Shown here one piece after another: positions 9,527 through 20,030 of a stretch of DNA of 64,000 nt (positions are counted from its first letter, which is position 1; every line of letters begins with the position of its first letter). Both the position numbers and the translations under genes were made by a program. The stretch is from Plantago major (lineage: Eukaryota; Streptophyta; Magnoliopsida; Lamiales; Plantaginaceae), in NCBI GenBank assembly GCA_026545765.1, contig CM048839.1, positions 85,078,414 through 85,142,413 on the forward strand, given 5' to 3'. Under the pieces are notes generated by a model. It did not search any database and was not told where the DNA came from. It saw nothing but the letters and a program-made list of their open reading frames with translations.

Positions 9527-11284
9527 GCTCAAACAAGTTTGCCAAAGGTTTATGCATTCACAACAAAAGACCTGCTTCCATCCTTCAAAGACCACACTCT
9601 CAAGAAACACCTCAAGTGTTTTAGAAAGTGGCAAAAGCTTAGAAGCTCAGATCTGACTGAACTAACAAAGGTGACTGATCACCAATTGAGAAGAGTCAGA
9701 GCTTTTGACTTGGAGAATTATGTCCATGCTATGTTCCCTACAGAGCAGTACTCTTTTGCTACTCTGATGCATAATTAAGGACTTTATCAAAGAAGTTGCA
9801 CACAAGCTCATAGAAGCTTTTGAGAAGGCTGATGATCAGACCATAATGGAGATGGCATTCAAGCCTCCATTGCCTAAGTCCCTACAGTGCATACCCTCTG
9901 AACAAGAGGAAGTAAATGGGAAATTGGTTACACTCCCTGAAGTGATCAATCTGGTTTCTGAAGATGAGGAGGAAACAGATGAGAATGATTTTGAAGAACC
10001 TCCTTCTGACCGTCACAAGGATAATGATAACAAAAAGGATGATGATGATGCCCCTTCACCAGGGACAGGAGGGGTTGCACAAGGAAATAATACCTCAGTT
10101 GCTGAAAAGCACACTGAGAGGACTTCACAGAATTCCCCTCCTACGTCTCCTCAGAAGTCTACACATCCCTCTCCCCAAAAAAAAGACACTACTGAATAGG
10201 TAGTTGAGCACTCTGAGGATAACACTCAGAAGATATTGGATGCACAAGCTAGAGTTTCTCAACTCAAACAATTGTTGGAGGAAGAACAACAGCTAAATCT
10301 TCATCTGGAAGAAAAGATAGCTGAATCTAAAGCAAAGCTCCAAAAGATTGAAGATCTTACTGTCAAGGAAATGAAAGCTTATGCTGAGATGAAAGAACTC
10401 CAGCTTGCTGTTTAGGAAATTGTTGAGGAATTAGATACTGAACAAGTATCTGGAGACAAGCATGATGCTAAGGCTGCATTACCAAAAGATGTACCATCCT
10501 CCTCCTCACTGAAAGGAAAGAAGCCCATGACAAAAATGGTTGCTGGGCTGGACAGGGTAGATGAAGATGTCCAAGAGGATGAAGATCTCTGGGATGGTGA
10601 CTCCCAAGATGAAGAAGATAGAACCTTGCAAGACCACAAAAATCAGCATATGGATGTTTCTCATTTGAAAAGAAAACTGATAGCTCCCATTAGCTTCAGT
10701 AAGATGCCCAATACTCTGTCTGATGCTGAGTATATGGAAAGGTACAAGGTTCTTGCTGCACTCAGAAATGAGTTGAATGAGCAGAACAAAGAAGTCATTG
10801 ATTCAGTCCCAGCCAACTTGAAGAAATTTGCTAAATTGTTCACTCAGAGAACAACAAGCATGATTTTGGCTCAGAAAGACCTTGGAATGGTTAGGGATAA
10901 TGACTTTGACATTGCTCAGAAAGCCCTCAATGAGGCAAACTTTGCTACAGGCAAGGCAGAGGCATTGCATGGCCCACTTGCAGAGCTCATTAATGAGGAA
11001 ACTGGCATCCTTAAGAAAAATGAAGATCTAAAGGCTGAGCTGCAAAAGCTGATTGCTGCCTATAACTATATGCAAGGCAACTTTGAATCACTGCAAGAAG
11101 CCTATGTGATTTTGAGTCAGCCAACAATGACTAAGGGGGAAGGATCTCAGAAAGGAAAAGGACGAGAAAACAGGAGGAAAGAAATACCTCTTACGATCTC
11201 TAAGCCCTCCTCTAGTCAACCCCAGAGAACAACAACAGCATACCAGAGTTCTGAAACTGGTAGGATCACAAGATCCAAAACATA
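9527..11284 (+). pseudogene. Copia A third ORF, middle part
   Basis: Exon 6 opens AQTSLPKVYAFTTKDLLPSFKDHTLKKHLKCFRKWQK and runs to a TAA near 9776, where a small insertion has shifted the frame relative to copia B. The reading resumes at 9846 (acidic, then Ser/Pro/Thr-rich) to 10199, continues as a Glu/Lys/Leu-rich coiled-coil-like stretch to 10415, and then as a long open frame 10527-11284. That last frame has acidic repeats (VQEDEDLWDGDSQDEED), a helical region with LAALRNELNEQNKEVIDS and LHGPLAELINEETG, and a Ser-rich basic tail. Copia B carries the same order at 43000-44690. I recognise no known family in this part. Confidence 0.55.
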
Positions 11285-12310
11285 GAAACCTCCAAGGGGA
11301 ACCAAGTCCCCAAGGAATGTGAAAGAGCCTTCTGAAGAAGAAGAAGAAGAAGAAGAAGAAGGTCAAATCAAAGGCAATGAAGATAGCTGCAAATCACCCC
11401 TCCAGAACTTCAACTTTAATGATGATGAGGATGAATCTGATCATGATGTGAATCCTCTCCACAGGAGAAGGGTAGATGCAATCGATCTCGTTCGAGTCTA
11501 TTGCAAAGCCAATAGCAGCAAAAACACCCTCTGGAAATACCAAATCTATCCAGGGTGGTTCTTCAAGCAAACCCCCAAGAGAGAATGTCAAAACAAGATG
11601 AAAGAGGGGAAGAGACACTCGATTTGGTAGAACTGCACCTGAAAAACCTGCTGATGCCCTGATTGAATATGTCAAGACTGACAACAGTCAAACCTCTTAC
11701 AGATGCATTCACCAGAAAAATGCTCATTGGATTCTGGAACTAAAGCACCTACTCGTAAATGAAAAATTCCCAGTTCCTATATGTGAACAACGTATGGCAT
11801 GGAGAAAAAGCAAAGCCAGTACTGATAAATCCAAAGCATGTCAAAGCATGGCTGGATTTTCAAGTCTCCAAAAGAACTGAAGCCATGGAAAAGGACCTCT
11901 CCTTTGAATATCCTTATGGGAAAACAGATGATGTTCACAGAATTCCCAAGATGACTGGAACAGACACAAGGCCAAGACTGGGTGTTGAACCTTACGAGTC
12001 ATTCTACATGACTAAGGAACAATATCTGGATGACATTGAATATCTGAAGATCATTTATGAGTATTTCAAACTCTCTGATCTCAGAATTGAGCATGCCTGG
12101 GTATGGGGAAGATATCTGTGGGTCAAGCACTTTGCCAGAATGAATCCCACCAAGACCTACAAAGAAGTCTGTGGATTTGCCAGAGACACAGAGATGTTAG
12201 TCAGAACACTACTTTATGATTATGCTGAAGACATCAAAAGGCTTGAAGTTAGGGAATTTGCCAATGGACTCATAGAGGTTGCTGAAGACTTGAGGTTGCT
12301 GAGAACCTGA
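11285..12310 (+). pseudogene. Copia A third ORF, C-terminal domain of unknown family
   Basis: Begins with a Lys/Pro-rich stretch and a GAA microsatellite coding a Glu run (11335-11360). It passes through a short region ending near 11630, and then a well-kept domain follows: IHQKNAHWILELKHLLV near 11710, and an open frame 11759-12310 with NNVWHGEKAKP, HVKAWLDFQV, EPYESFYMTKEQYLDDIEYLKIIYEYF broken into shorter blocks, and HAWVWGRYLWVKHFARM. The stop at 12310 is the end of the whole ORF. The Trp/Tyr-rich composition suggests a folded globular domain. Copia B matches it at 45130-45720. No known family is recognised. The complete ORF would be roughly 1,700-1,800 codons before splicing. Confidence 0.55.
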
Positions 12311-12663
12311 AGTGTTTTTGAAGACTTGAAGACTTGTCATTTAGAATGTTCACTTGGAGCTTGGTTACTCCTATTGTTCTATTTGATTAAGTAGTTTTTG
12401 TGATTTTGCTGATTGTACTTTTCTGTTAAATCTTGTAAAAGTTATCTATGTTCTGTAATTGTTCTAATATCTGATGAACCTATTCTCAAATATCTTTTAT
12501 AAAAGATAACTTGTCAGCAAAGATCACACCTTGTGATTTGGTTGATGTTTACTTTCTGCACTTAATTAAAATCATTTGAAGATCATAAGAAATGATTAAG
12601 TGGTGGATTATTTTCTCTTCCAGATTGTAATAGGACTATAAAGATAGTCATAGTTGACTGATC
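12311..12663 (+). other. Copia A 3' untranslated region
   Basis: No ORF of note. It is T-rich and contains ATAAAAGATAACTTGTC and a repeated GAAGACTTGAAGACTTG phrase that is also found in copia B near 45735. It links the third ORF to the purine tract. Confidence 0.6.
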
Positions 12664-12678
12664 AAAAAGGGGGAAATT
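12664..12678 (+). promoter_or_regulatory. Polypurine tract of copia A
   Basis: AAAAAGGGGGAAATT lies directly before the TG that opens the 3' LTR, as required for plus-strand priming. Copia B has AAAAGGGGAAATT at the same place (46084-46096). Confidence 0.8.
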
Positions 12679-13256
12679 TGTTAGGAATATTTGTTTAGAT
12701 TTTGATCAGCAACCTAATGACTTATCTTAGCTCAGAAAGGTGCTTAGTACTCTTGGTTCACTTGAACATTGTAAAAGTGGAAAATCACTAAGTATGTTAG
12801 TCTAGCAAATATTGTATAGGATGTTAGGTTTCTGAATGTAATTTTTATCTATCTGAAGAAGACCAAGAAGGAAGCATCCAAGCAAAGGAACTCATTACCA
12901 GAAGACTGAAGTTTGCTCAAGATTTCTGAAGACTAAGGAAAAAAGTCTCCTCAGATACCTATGTCCAGAAACCTTGAGCCAACAATTGTTTTGATTAAAC
13001 AAGTTAATCAAAGGATATCTGAGAACACAAGTGTACTGAGTAAGGAACGTGTCAAGTCTCAGAAAACTTCACGTATCTGTTGAGACAACAGGACAAATAT
13101 AGTACAATGCATTTATTGCTCGGACAGAAATGTCTGCACAAAAGCAGAAGTCTCTGAAGAAGAAGACAAAGAACTATGCAGTACTATATACATATATCAA
13201 TAGTTTGAATTTGAATTGAGCCTAACGGATACTATTCAAACGGCTTTAAATTCAAC

Positions 13257-13264
13257 TATAAATA
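13257..13264 (+). promoter_or_regulatory. TATA box of copia LTR
   Basis: TATAAATA in the context TTCAACTATAAATATCA. The equivalents are at 33030-33037 and 46842-46849 in copia B. In copia C the box is damaged (CTATACATATC near 58237). Confidence 0.65.
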
Positions 13265-13690
13265 TCACCACTTAGAATGCTTGAAAACACACCTTGAACT
13301 TACACTGAAACTACACACGAACTTTTAACTTACTGAATATCTTCAGGTGATTTCTCAAGCATACAAGCTTTCTTACTACTTACCTTCTACCTTTTTGTTG
13401 CGACTAAAGCTGTAGAACACTAAGTAGTATACAAGTTCTAAGTGTCCTGACCCTTAACAAGCATGGCTATTTGTAAAGGAGTTGAATCAAAAGATCAAGT
13501 ATCTGAGATTCATTCTCTAGAACATTTAACAAAGACTTGGGTCAGTAAAGAATAAGTTACCATACATTGTGAAGTGTATTAAGTAATCTTGATTCTATAG
13601 AGCTTTCTGAAATAACTCTGTAAGTTATAAAGAACCTCACCTGACAAACTACCTTAACCACACACCAACAGGCGTGGAGTACATGAAGTA

Positions 13691-13761
13691 CTTAGTTTGG
13701 GAAACTAAGGAACAACTCTAAGGTTACTGAGCATAGGAAGTACTTAGTTATGGAAACTAAG
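13691..13761 (+). other. Paired hairpins in copia LTR leader
   Basis: CTTAGTTT-ggg-AAACTAAG at 13691-13709 and CTTAGTT with AACTAAG at 13743-13761. The third repeat unit is degenerate in this copy. Copy B shows compensating changes (33499-33517), which supports an RNA fold. Confidence 0.55.
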
Positions 13762-14212
13762 GAATAGCTCAAAGGGTTCTGAGTAGAGGAAGTACTTATC
13801 TCAGATAGCTGGGGAACAACTCAGGGGGAAACATTTGGTTGGGAACTAAGTGTTGCAGGAATCGAGAGATAGGATATTTGTAAGGTTACCTCATTTATCT
13901 ATCTTAGTGGATTCTAGGTCTGAGAAAGGCCGAAGTGGGTTAGTTGAAGGATTACGCCACCTTCAGATACCACTATAATTTGCTGTGTTATTTACTTACT
14001 GCATTTACCTTGCTTTATTCATCTTGTTAAGTATTTACACACTTTCACTCTGCTGAGCACGTGCACTTATCACAGAAAGTCTTCCGCTCTCTGAAATTAA
14101 GTATCTGATATCTACACAGATGTCTGAGAAACTGTGTTTATCGATAAAAGTTTTGAAAGACTATTCAACCCCCTCCCCCTAGTCTTTTACTTTGCCGTTA
14201 TCTGGACCAACA

Positions 14213-15590
14213 CAGAGCATCAACCATCTTTTGTACTGATCCATTGGCAGTGTCATCAAGTACAACTGCATCACTTATCAGGGCATCATTCATATCTTGA
14301 AAAAGTGGACGGCCCTGGTAGAGTGTTTCCTTTGGACATGGTTGCATGCTCAGCAACCTATGATGCAGTGACTTCTTCAGCAACCTCATTCATTTTCAAG
14401 AATGGGTCAAAGTCTAAACTATCTGCTTCTTCAGCAGATATTGGCTGGGACGCATCAACCCTCTTGGCATCAAGAGTGGTATCTTCAGCACTAAGGAGTG
14501 CTTGCTGGACAAAGGCAGAGGTATCTGCAGCAATATGGAGTTGTATCGGAACTCCTCCAGTGTTATCTGTGGCACTAGGTTAAGATAAATGTCTTTCAAG
14601 GTCAACCACAGAGGTGGTCTTCTTCGCAGTTGCCTTCTTCTTGCCTCAAGTCCTTGGTCTCTTTGTGGGCACAACAGTTGCCTCAGAAACCTCTTCTACT
14701 GGCCTCTTTTGGTTACTTTTATTGGCCTCTTTTGCCAGATTCTTCAGCTTGAGCTCAGAGTCAAATTTTCATATGAGATCACTATTGGCAATGTTCACCT
14801 TCCCTCTGAGGTTTACGCCAAGCTTTTCTAGAAGATAGCATATCTTCAGACAAAAGCTGATAGACTGCTTGGGCTCAGCAACATCACCCTCTATATCAGG
14901 CTCAAAGCCTTGAAGTTTGTCTACAAACCTCAGAAAGATGTATTTCCCCCAGTTGAGGGGCTCATCTTGATTATCCATTGAGTTGAGGAAAACCATCATT
15001 CCCCATCTCTCCATGCTGATTTGGTCAACTCCACCTTGATTGGAATCAAAGCACCCATGGAGTATAAGTCCCATCAAATCCCATGGTTCAACAAGATGTC
15101 GTCTCCTGACAATCGAGATGTCAAACTCTGGTGGGGTGTCAGCAAGTTCAAAGTTCATGTAGATTGAGTAGAAGTTTGTGACACCATCTAGTGAGGTGTT
15201 TGGTTCAAATTTATCTCCTTGAGTGGGAAACCCAATCTGAAGGTCTCAACATCAAGGTTTATCTCAACACCTTGGACCATTGTTTTGATGCCCACTTCAT
15301 CAGTGCCATCAACAGGAGTGTTTATGAATGTGGAATTGTTGCAAAATTCTAACACATCTTCAGTGCATAAACCACTGGGTCTTGCAGAGAAAAACTCCTT
15401 GATTTTTACCATTTCAAGTAAATTAAGTGCTCTTCTAACATCAGTTGGGTTCTTTGCAGCACCCAGTAGATAATCAACAACAAGTACTCCTCCCCAGAGT
15501 ACCTTTGATTTAGGGTTCCACATCGAGAAGTTGAAATCACCATCTAGTCTCTTGTTTGTCACAGCCAAGGCTGGATTTTTTATGTGTCCT
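14213..15590 (-). pseudogene. Diverged third-ORF remnant of another copia lineage
   Basis: On the minus strand the reading from about 15570 gives NKRLDGDFNFSMWN, VKIKEFFSARPSG and EDVLEFCNNS, followed after a frameshift by the block 15158-14769 with TPPEFDISIVRRRHLVEPWDLMG, GLILHGCFDSNQGGVDQISMERWGMM and RFVDKLQGFEPDIEGD. These match the N-terminal domain of the copia A third ORF but are clearly more diverged than A is from B. Further left the sequence is acidic and broken. No pol is attached; the rest was probably lost or separated by later insertions. Copia A ends exactly at its left edge, so A probably inserted here. Confidence 0.65.
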
Positions 15591-15742
15591 ATTCCTGAGA
15601 GAGAACCAATCTTCGAGGAAGCGAAACCCCGAAAGCAGCTCTCTTGAGAGAGAACCAGTACTCGGGGAAGTGAAACCCCAACCCTACGGCAGCACAGGAT
15701 TGACATCTTCAAGCATAAGTGATCAAAGAACAAAGAGGAAAC
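15591..15742 (+). repeat. Family E LTR fragment, first piece
   Basis: Contains two copies of a roughly 50-bp unit (GAGAGAACC...GAAGCGAAACCCC and GAGAGAACC...GAAGTGAAACCCC). It resembles 54885-54960 (AGAAGTGAAACCCCAAAACC). It is continued after LTR F at 26901 and, after array D, at 52603. The left border with the minus-strand ORF remnant is uncertain. Confidence 0.45.
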
Positions 15743-16240
15743 TGATGAGTCGATTTTACATCATCTCATTTGGTTTATTTTATCGTCTTATTCCCATTCT
15801 CATGTATAGTTTTTATGTGTTTTATTAGTGTTTTGTTACGTTTTCGTGTGTTGTGTGTTTTGTAGGTGTTTGGTGAAAGCGCATTGAAACAAGGCTAAAC
15901 CAGTGCATATAAATGCATTAATGGAAGCATGAAAGTTCTAAGACCTGAAAGGTGGTTGAAAACGGAGTTCATCGGTCAAAACGGAAGTGGATTCAGAGTT
16001 CAGACGAAGATTTTAGAGCCGTTTAAGTGAAAGTGCGCGAAATTCGAACTACAATGGAGCAGCTTTGGCATTTAGTCTATAAAGTTCTCATATGAACTCC
16101 GATTGACTTGATCTCGGTGTCACGCGTAGATAAGACCAATAGCTACAACTTTGAAGAAGGAACCATATCCAAATTCCGGTGTTTAGATACTCATAAGGGC
16201 AAAAAACCAGGGCAGAAGGACCCTGGCGTAACCAGAATCA

Positions 16241-16266
16241 CACCTGGCACTTGGCGTCGCCAGGTG
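16241..16266. promoter_or_regulatory. GC-rich hairpin upstream of LTR F TATA box
   Basis: CACCTGGC at 16241-16248 pairs perfectly with GCCAGGTG at 16259-16266. The loop itself contains TTGGCGTCGCC. It lies about 100 bp before the TATA box at 16369. Confidence 0.5.
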
Positions 16267-17264
16267 GACTACGAGCACTTTTGGAGAACGCCAGAAGGGT
16301 CGTGTCGACGCCCGAACTTGTTTTGGCATCTCCATGGCCCGTTTTCGGCCCGTTTACGCATTTTTCACTATATATAACCTATTTTCTTATTTTTTTTAGT
16401 AGATTCTCATTATTTTTCTTCTATTCTTCTTGCTTTCAACCTAAAACCTTTTCTAAGGCAATTACCTACGCATTCGTGGAGGTAATTCAACCCTTTTCTC
16501 TTGTAATCTGACAATTATCTATTACTTGGGAGCATATTCTACATACTTTTCACCTACAGATTCAAGTTCTTCAATTCTTACCCAGGGTTTGTGACACGAT
16601 TAGGTAAAATCTTATTCTATCTTGTTTCTTGGTTTTTCGTATTGTTTATTTTTAGTGCGTGCCGGTTTATGATTCTGATTATGTTTTTGCATGTGATGAG
16701 TGTTTAAGCACCCTAGTTATGGGGTGGTGATGGATTCAATGCACCCTAGTTAGGGTTCATATGATTCAATATATATAAGATGCGATTTACTCTGTGCTGT
16801 TTTGATTAATTGCATATGTAGTAATCTTTTTTATGTTCGTTACGTCAAAATCACCAATGAATTAAGCATATGATCACTTATAACAAAACATCTTGCATCT
16901 TGCTATATCCATTAGTTCGTTGCAAACAGTAATAACTACATTATCTTATTAATTGTAACTTAGTGGAATTGACGCCTTCATTAATGCTATCTGTTTTCTA
17001 GAACAAATAAAGTTAGTTCATTGTCATAGTTCTTTGTACCTTACGTGGGATAAGGTGTCTGCCTAGAAAAGCCTAGAGAAGTGTAATAATCGGTAGGGCA
17101 TGTCCCAGTGATAACTAGAGTAAATCGACATCATTATTGTTGCATGTTTCCTGGTAGCTAGCATGTTTTCTGTCTCCACACCATAATTCTTCTTACATAT
17201 TAATCTCGTTTAGTTTAATCTGTTTTCTATTTAGATTGCTTAGTTGATAGATAATATAAATCAA

Positions 17265-17269
17265 TCTGC
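17265..17269. repeat. Target-site duplication TCTGC, left copy
   Basis: TCTGC directly precedes the first G1 LTR, and the same five bases directly follow the last G1 LTR at 26710-26714. Confidence 0.85.
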
Positions 17270-18592
17270 TGATGAGTCGGTTTTACATTGTCTCATCGGG
17301 TCTTTTTTACCGTTTTTTTGTTATCCTTAAGTCTACTTTTAGTAGTTTTCTTAGAATCTTTTTATTTTTTTTGTTCATTGTATGTTATGTAGATATTTTG
17401 CTAAACCGCACTATTTGAACGCAAAATGGTGTATTTTATATGTATCTACAAGATACGGAGTTCCAATGCCTCGTATGGATGCTAGAAGTGGAGCGGGAAG
17501 GCCAAAATACCAAGAATCGGGGTCAAAAGGCGTCAAAAGGGCAAAACAATCATTCCAGAAGAACTGGCGATGCGATTATCAAGCAAGCGTCATGATAAGT
17601 TCTGTTGGCGTATCATGGCTAAAGCTTAGAAGAAGAACGACAGAAGAAGAAACTAGTGTCGCCAGTTTGGAAACTGCCGATGCCAGTTTCTTCTTCTATC
17701 GTTCTTCTTCTGCGATTTCTTTTCCTAATTTGCATTTTTCGCCTTACGTTATATATTAGACATTCATTCTATTGTGAGGAGGATAGTTTGCCCTATTTCG
17801 AAAGCGAGTGGAGAGAAAAATCTCCAGACATTCATACTTTGACATTGAGACAATTTTGTGCTTCGTTTTAATTTATCCTTAATAGATTTATAGATATCGA
17901 ATTCCTGTTCACCGTCGTAATTCTCTATTGTTTATCACTTTACAATTCGTTCTTGTTCTTGTTTGTCGAATTGTATGAGCTTGCATGCGATTATCATTAT
18001 GTTTATGTTCATCATGAGCAATATGTTGAAGTCTTTCATCTTTCAATCTATCATGAGTAGCTAAACCACTCCGGACATGGTAGTTGCGTGATAGCTTTGT
18101 GTATTCGCTTCTAGGGTTTGAAATCGTTCATATACGTTAGGCTCATTCAAAGTTCTTCGTAAAAACACTTCGATTCAATACTCTAGTTCAAAGATTTTCA
18201 AAAAAGTTTGGTTAAGGATCGTGGATTGACGACCCACGATTACTCGAGTTCAAATATCTTCAAACTCGTTTGGTAAAGGTTGAATTTATAGTTTTCTGTA
18301 TCCCGACCGTGTGACAGTATGAACGTATCCCTAGACCGAATTAGCATTGCTTGATCGTAACTACTGTGTTCCTCCTACCTCATTCTTACAAACAACTACA
18401 TTGCTGATTTCTGTTTTCTAGTTATTAGAAGTACTCAACTCAAAAAAATCAACATTGTTTCACAAGTAACTGTTTGTTTTGATTCGTTGCGATAGCTTAA
18501 TTGATTCCTTAGCGAACGACCTCGTGGTTAGCTTTGTTTATTCTACAAAAACTGCTTGCTACTTGTTTCTAAGTATCAATTTGAGCACATCA
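17270..18592 (+). repeat. G1 first LTR
   Basis: 1,323 bp, TGATGAGTCGG to GAGCACATCA. A TATA box TATATATTA is at 17750-17758. Upstream of it are worn GGCG/CGCC arms (about 17563-17690). The stretch 18215-18285 (CGACCCACGATTACTCGAG) is absent from the second LTR. Confidence 0.85.
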
Positions 18593-18596
18593 AATT

Positions 18597-18615
18597 TGGC
18601 GCCGCTGCCGGGGAA
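18597..18615 (+). promoter_or_regulatory. Primer binding site, tRNA-Asp type
   Basis: TGGCGCCGCTGCCGGGGAA, four bases after the LTR. The form TGGCGCCGTTGCCGGGG is the usual Athila/Tat primer site. Confidence 0.85.
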
Positions 18616-18740
18616 TCAGTTCCTATTGTAGCGGTTGATTGCTAATTTTTATTTGTTTGTTTTTCAGCCTGTGGTTTATTACACTAACAGAAACTAAGAT
18701 TCTTCCAGGTTTTTGATTGTGTAGACTTCACTACAGGTTT

Positions 18741-20030
18741 ATGCTTGACAGGAGATCACAAGGAACACCTTTGCAAGCTCCAGTGGACGAGATCGATAGA
18801 CACATTCGTCAGCTCATGAGACAAAACTTAGCAGCAATCGAAATGGCAGGAAACGTAGAGATTAACCAACTAATTACTGAGGTGCCTGAGATCACATATG
18901 GAACCTACATGCAGCCTGGTGAGATTAAGGCTGGGAAGTCAGCTGTTGTGCTCTTTAATGAAGCTAGGAACATGGAGATCATGGCTTATCACTTCCATGA
19001 CCTACCCAAGTACTATGGGATGGCTAATGAAGACGTGATAAGGATCCTGAAAGAGTTTGATGCATTGATTGCTAGGATCCCGCTTATCGTTGGGGAGATC
19101 ACTGTTACTGATGAGGAGATTAGGAAGAAGGTTTTTCCTATGTGCATGCAGGATAAGGCTAAGAGTTGGCTTCTGAACCAGCAGGAAGGGTCTTTCTGGA
19201 CTTGGGATGAGCTTTACAGGGCATTCATGAACAAGTTGTACCCTGCAGAGAAGACTAGGCAGCTTCGGACCCAGATAGAGAAGTTCATGCAGATGAGCGA
19301 TGAGAGCTTCTACGAGGCTAGGGAACAGTTTTTGAACCTGCTTTCTCAGTGCCCTCACCACAGGATGAGTGAGATGGATTTGTGTAGCAAGTTTTATGAA
19401 GGATTGGACTGGGAGGCAGAGAATATGGTGGATATGACAGTTAATGGGAACATAGTTACAACATCTCCAGCAGTTTTGAATGAGGCCTTCGAGAAACTAT
19501 CCGCTATCTCTCAGCTTAAGGGAACACGTGGAAGATCCAGGAGAGCAGAAGTGAAACTGGTGGAAGAGGCACTGGGACCTAGTACCTGCGACCTGGCCGA
19601 ACAAATCAAGCAGATGAGGATCCTTGGCAATGTCTCAACCCTGGCATCACAGGTAAGTGAAAGGTGCAATCTGTGCGGAAATTTTAGTCATGGTTCTAGC
19701 ATGTGTAGGCTTCCTGATATTATGAATGAGAACCCGACTCCGGATGTAGTAAACTGGGTACAAACTAGACGACAAGGGAACTACAGAGGAAACTAAGGTG
19801 GTAACGCAGGGGGGCCTAGGATTCAAACTTTTATGCCGAACCGTGCCAACTTGAGCTATGGCAATAACTTCTACGAGAATGCGCCACAGGAGCAACAGGT
19901 TCCGATCCAGCAAATTCCAGCACAACAGACTCAAGTTCAGCCTATGAGAGTGCAGGGTAATGCCGATCAGGAGATCCGTAATCACATGGAGAGGTCAGAA
20001 AGGTTCTGGGTAGAGGCACAGAAGAATTAG
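18741..20030 (+). pseudogene. G1 gag, first copy
   Basis: Gag forms the particle and binds the RNA. I take the ATG at 18741 (MLDRRSQGTPL); the frame is open upstream only from a TTG. Residues about 130-235 form a retrotransposon Gag domain (DKAKSWLLNQQEGSFWTWDELYRAF split as DKAKSWLLNQQ and FWTWDELYRAFMNKLYP, then FLNLLSQCPHH and SKFYEGLDWE). A CCHC knuckle CNLCGNFSHGSSMC is at about 19667-19708. A TAA at 19794 interrupts it where the second copy reads Leu. After it the frame is Gln/Pro-rich to a TAG at 20028, which both copies share. The protease follows in the same frame. Confidence 0.8.

Larger units (their letters stand above)
1044..14212 (+). mobile_element. Copia A: Sirevirus-like Ty1/copia element, 5' end off-window
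   Basis: Gag, protease, integrase, RT and RNase H are in the copia order, followed by a third ORF (6650-12310), a purine tract and a 3' LTR (12679-14212). The 5' part is cut by the inserted minus-strand LTR at 1-1043. The extra ORF after pol and the coiled-coil Gag are known traits of Sireviruses; membership in that lineage is an inference from architecture. Coding parts have stops, small deletions and one catalytic change, so this copy is dead. Its right flank is CAGAG; the left flank is not visible. Confidence 0.85.
12679..14212 (+). repeat. 3' LTR of copia A
   Basis: Starts TGTTAGGAATATT and ends TCTGGACCAACA. The same ends bound the LTRs of copia B and C. It is 1,534 bp long. A TATA box (TATAAATA) is at 13257-13264. 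The transcribed leader holds three tandem repeats of about 60 bp (13676-13845) around GGAAGTACTTAG, with hairpin arms at 13691-13709 and 13743-13761. The last 100 bp carry the pyrimidine-rich segment CCCCCTCCCCCTAGTC common to all copies. Confidence 0.85.
15743..17269 (+). repeat. Solo LTR F, left part
   Basis: Opens TGATGAGTCGATTTTACATC and continues after the G1 array to end ...TTGACACATCA at 26900, about 1.7 kb in all. It is flanked by GAAAC on the left and AAAAC on the right, a four-of-five match to a target duplication. No primer site or internal region follows, so it is probably a solo LTR. A probable TATA box (TATATATAA) is at 16369-16377. Short frames in it are not genes. Confidence 0.7.

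Noticed and set aside
13676..13845. CRISPR-like spaced repeats in the copia LTR
   Set aside because: Only three imperfect repeats without unique spacers, present in every LTR copy of a plant element.
14134..14583. 149-codon plus-strand frame across the copia A LTR end
   Set aside because: It runs across an insertion border and antisense to the third-ORF remnant; it is a shadow frame.
15188..15733. Minus-strand frame whose first 50 residues look like a mitochondrial presequence (SQESCFRGFASSKIGSLS)
   Set aside because: The matching DNA (15591-15742) is a repeat related to the family E LTR at 54885, so the likeness to a targeting peptide is most likely chance.
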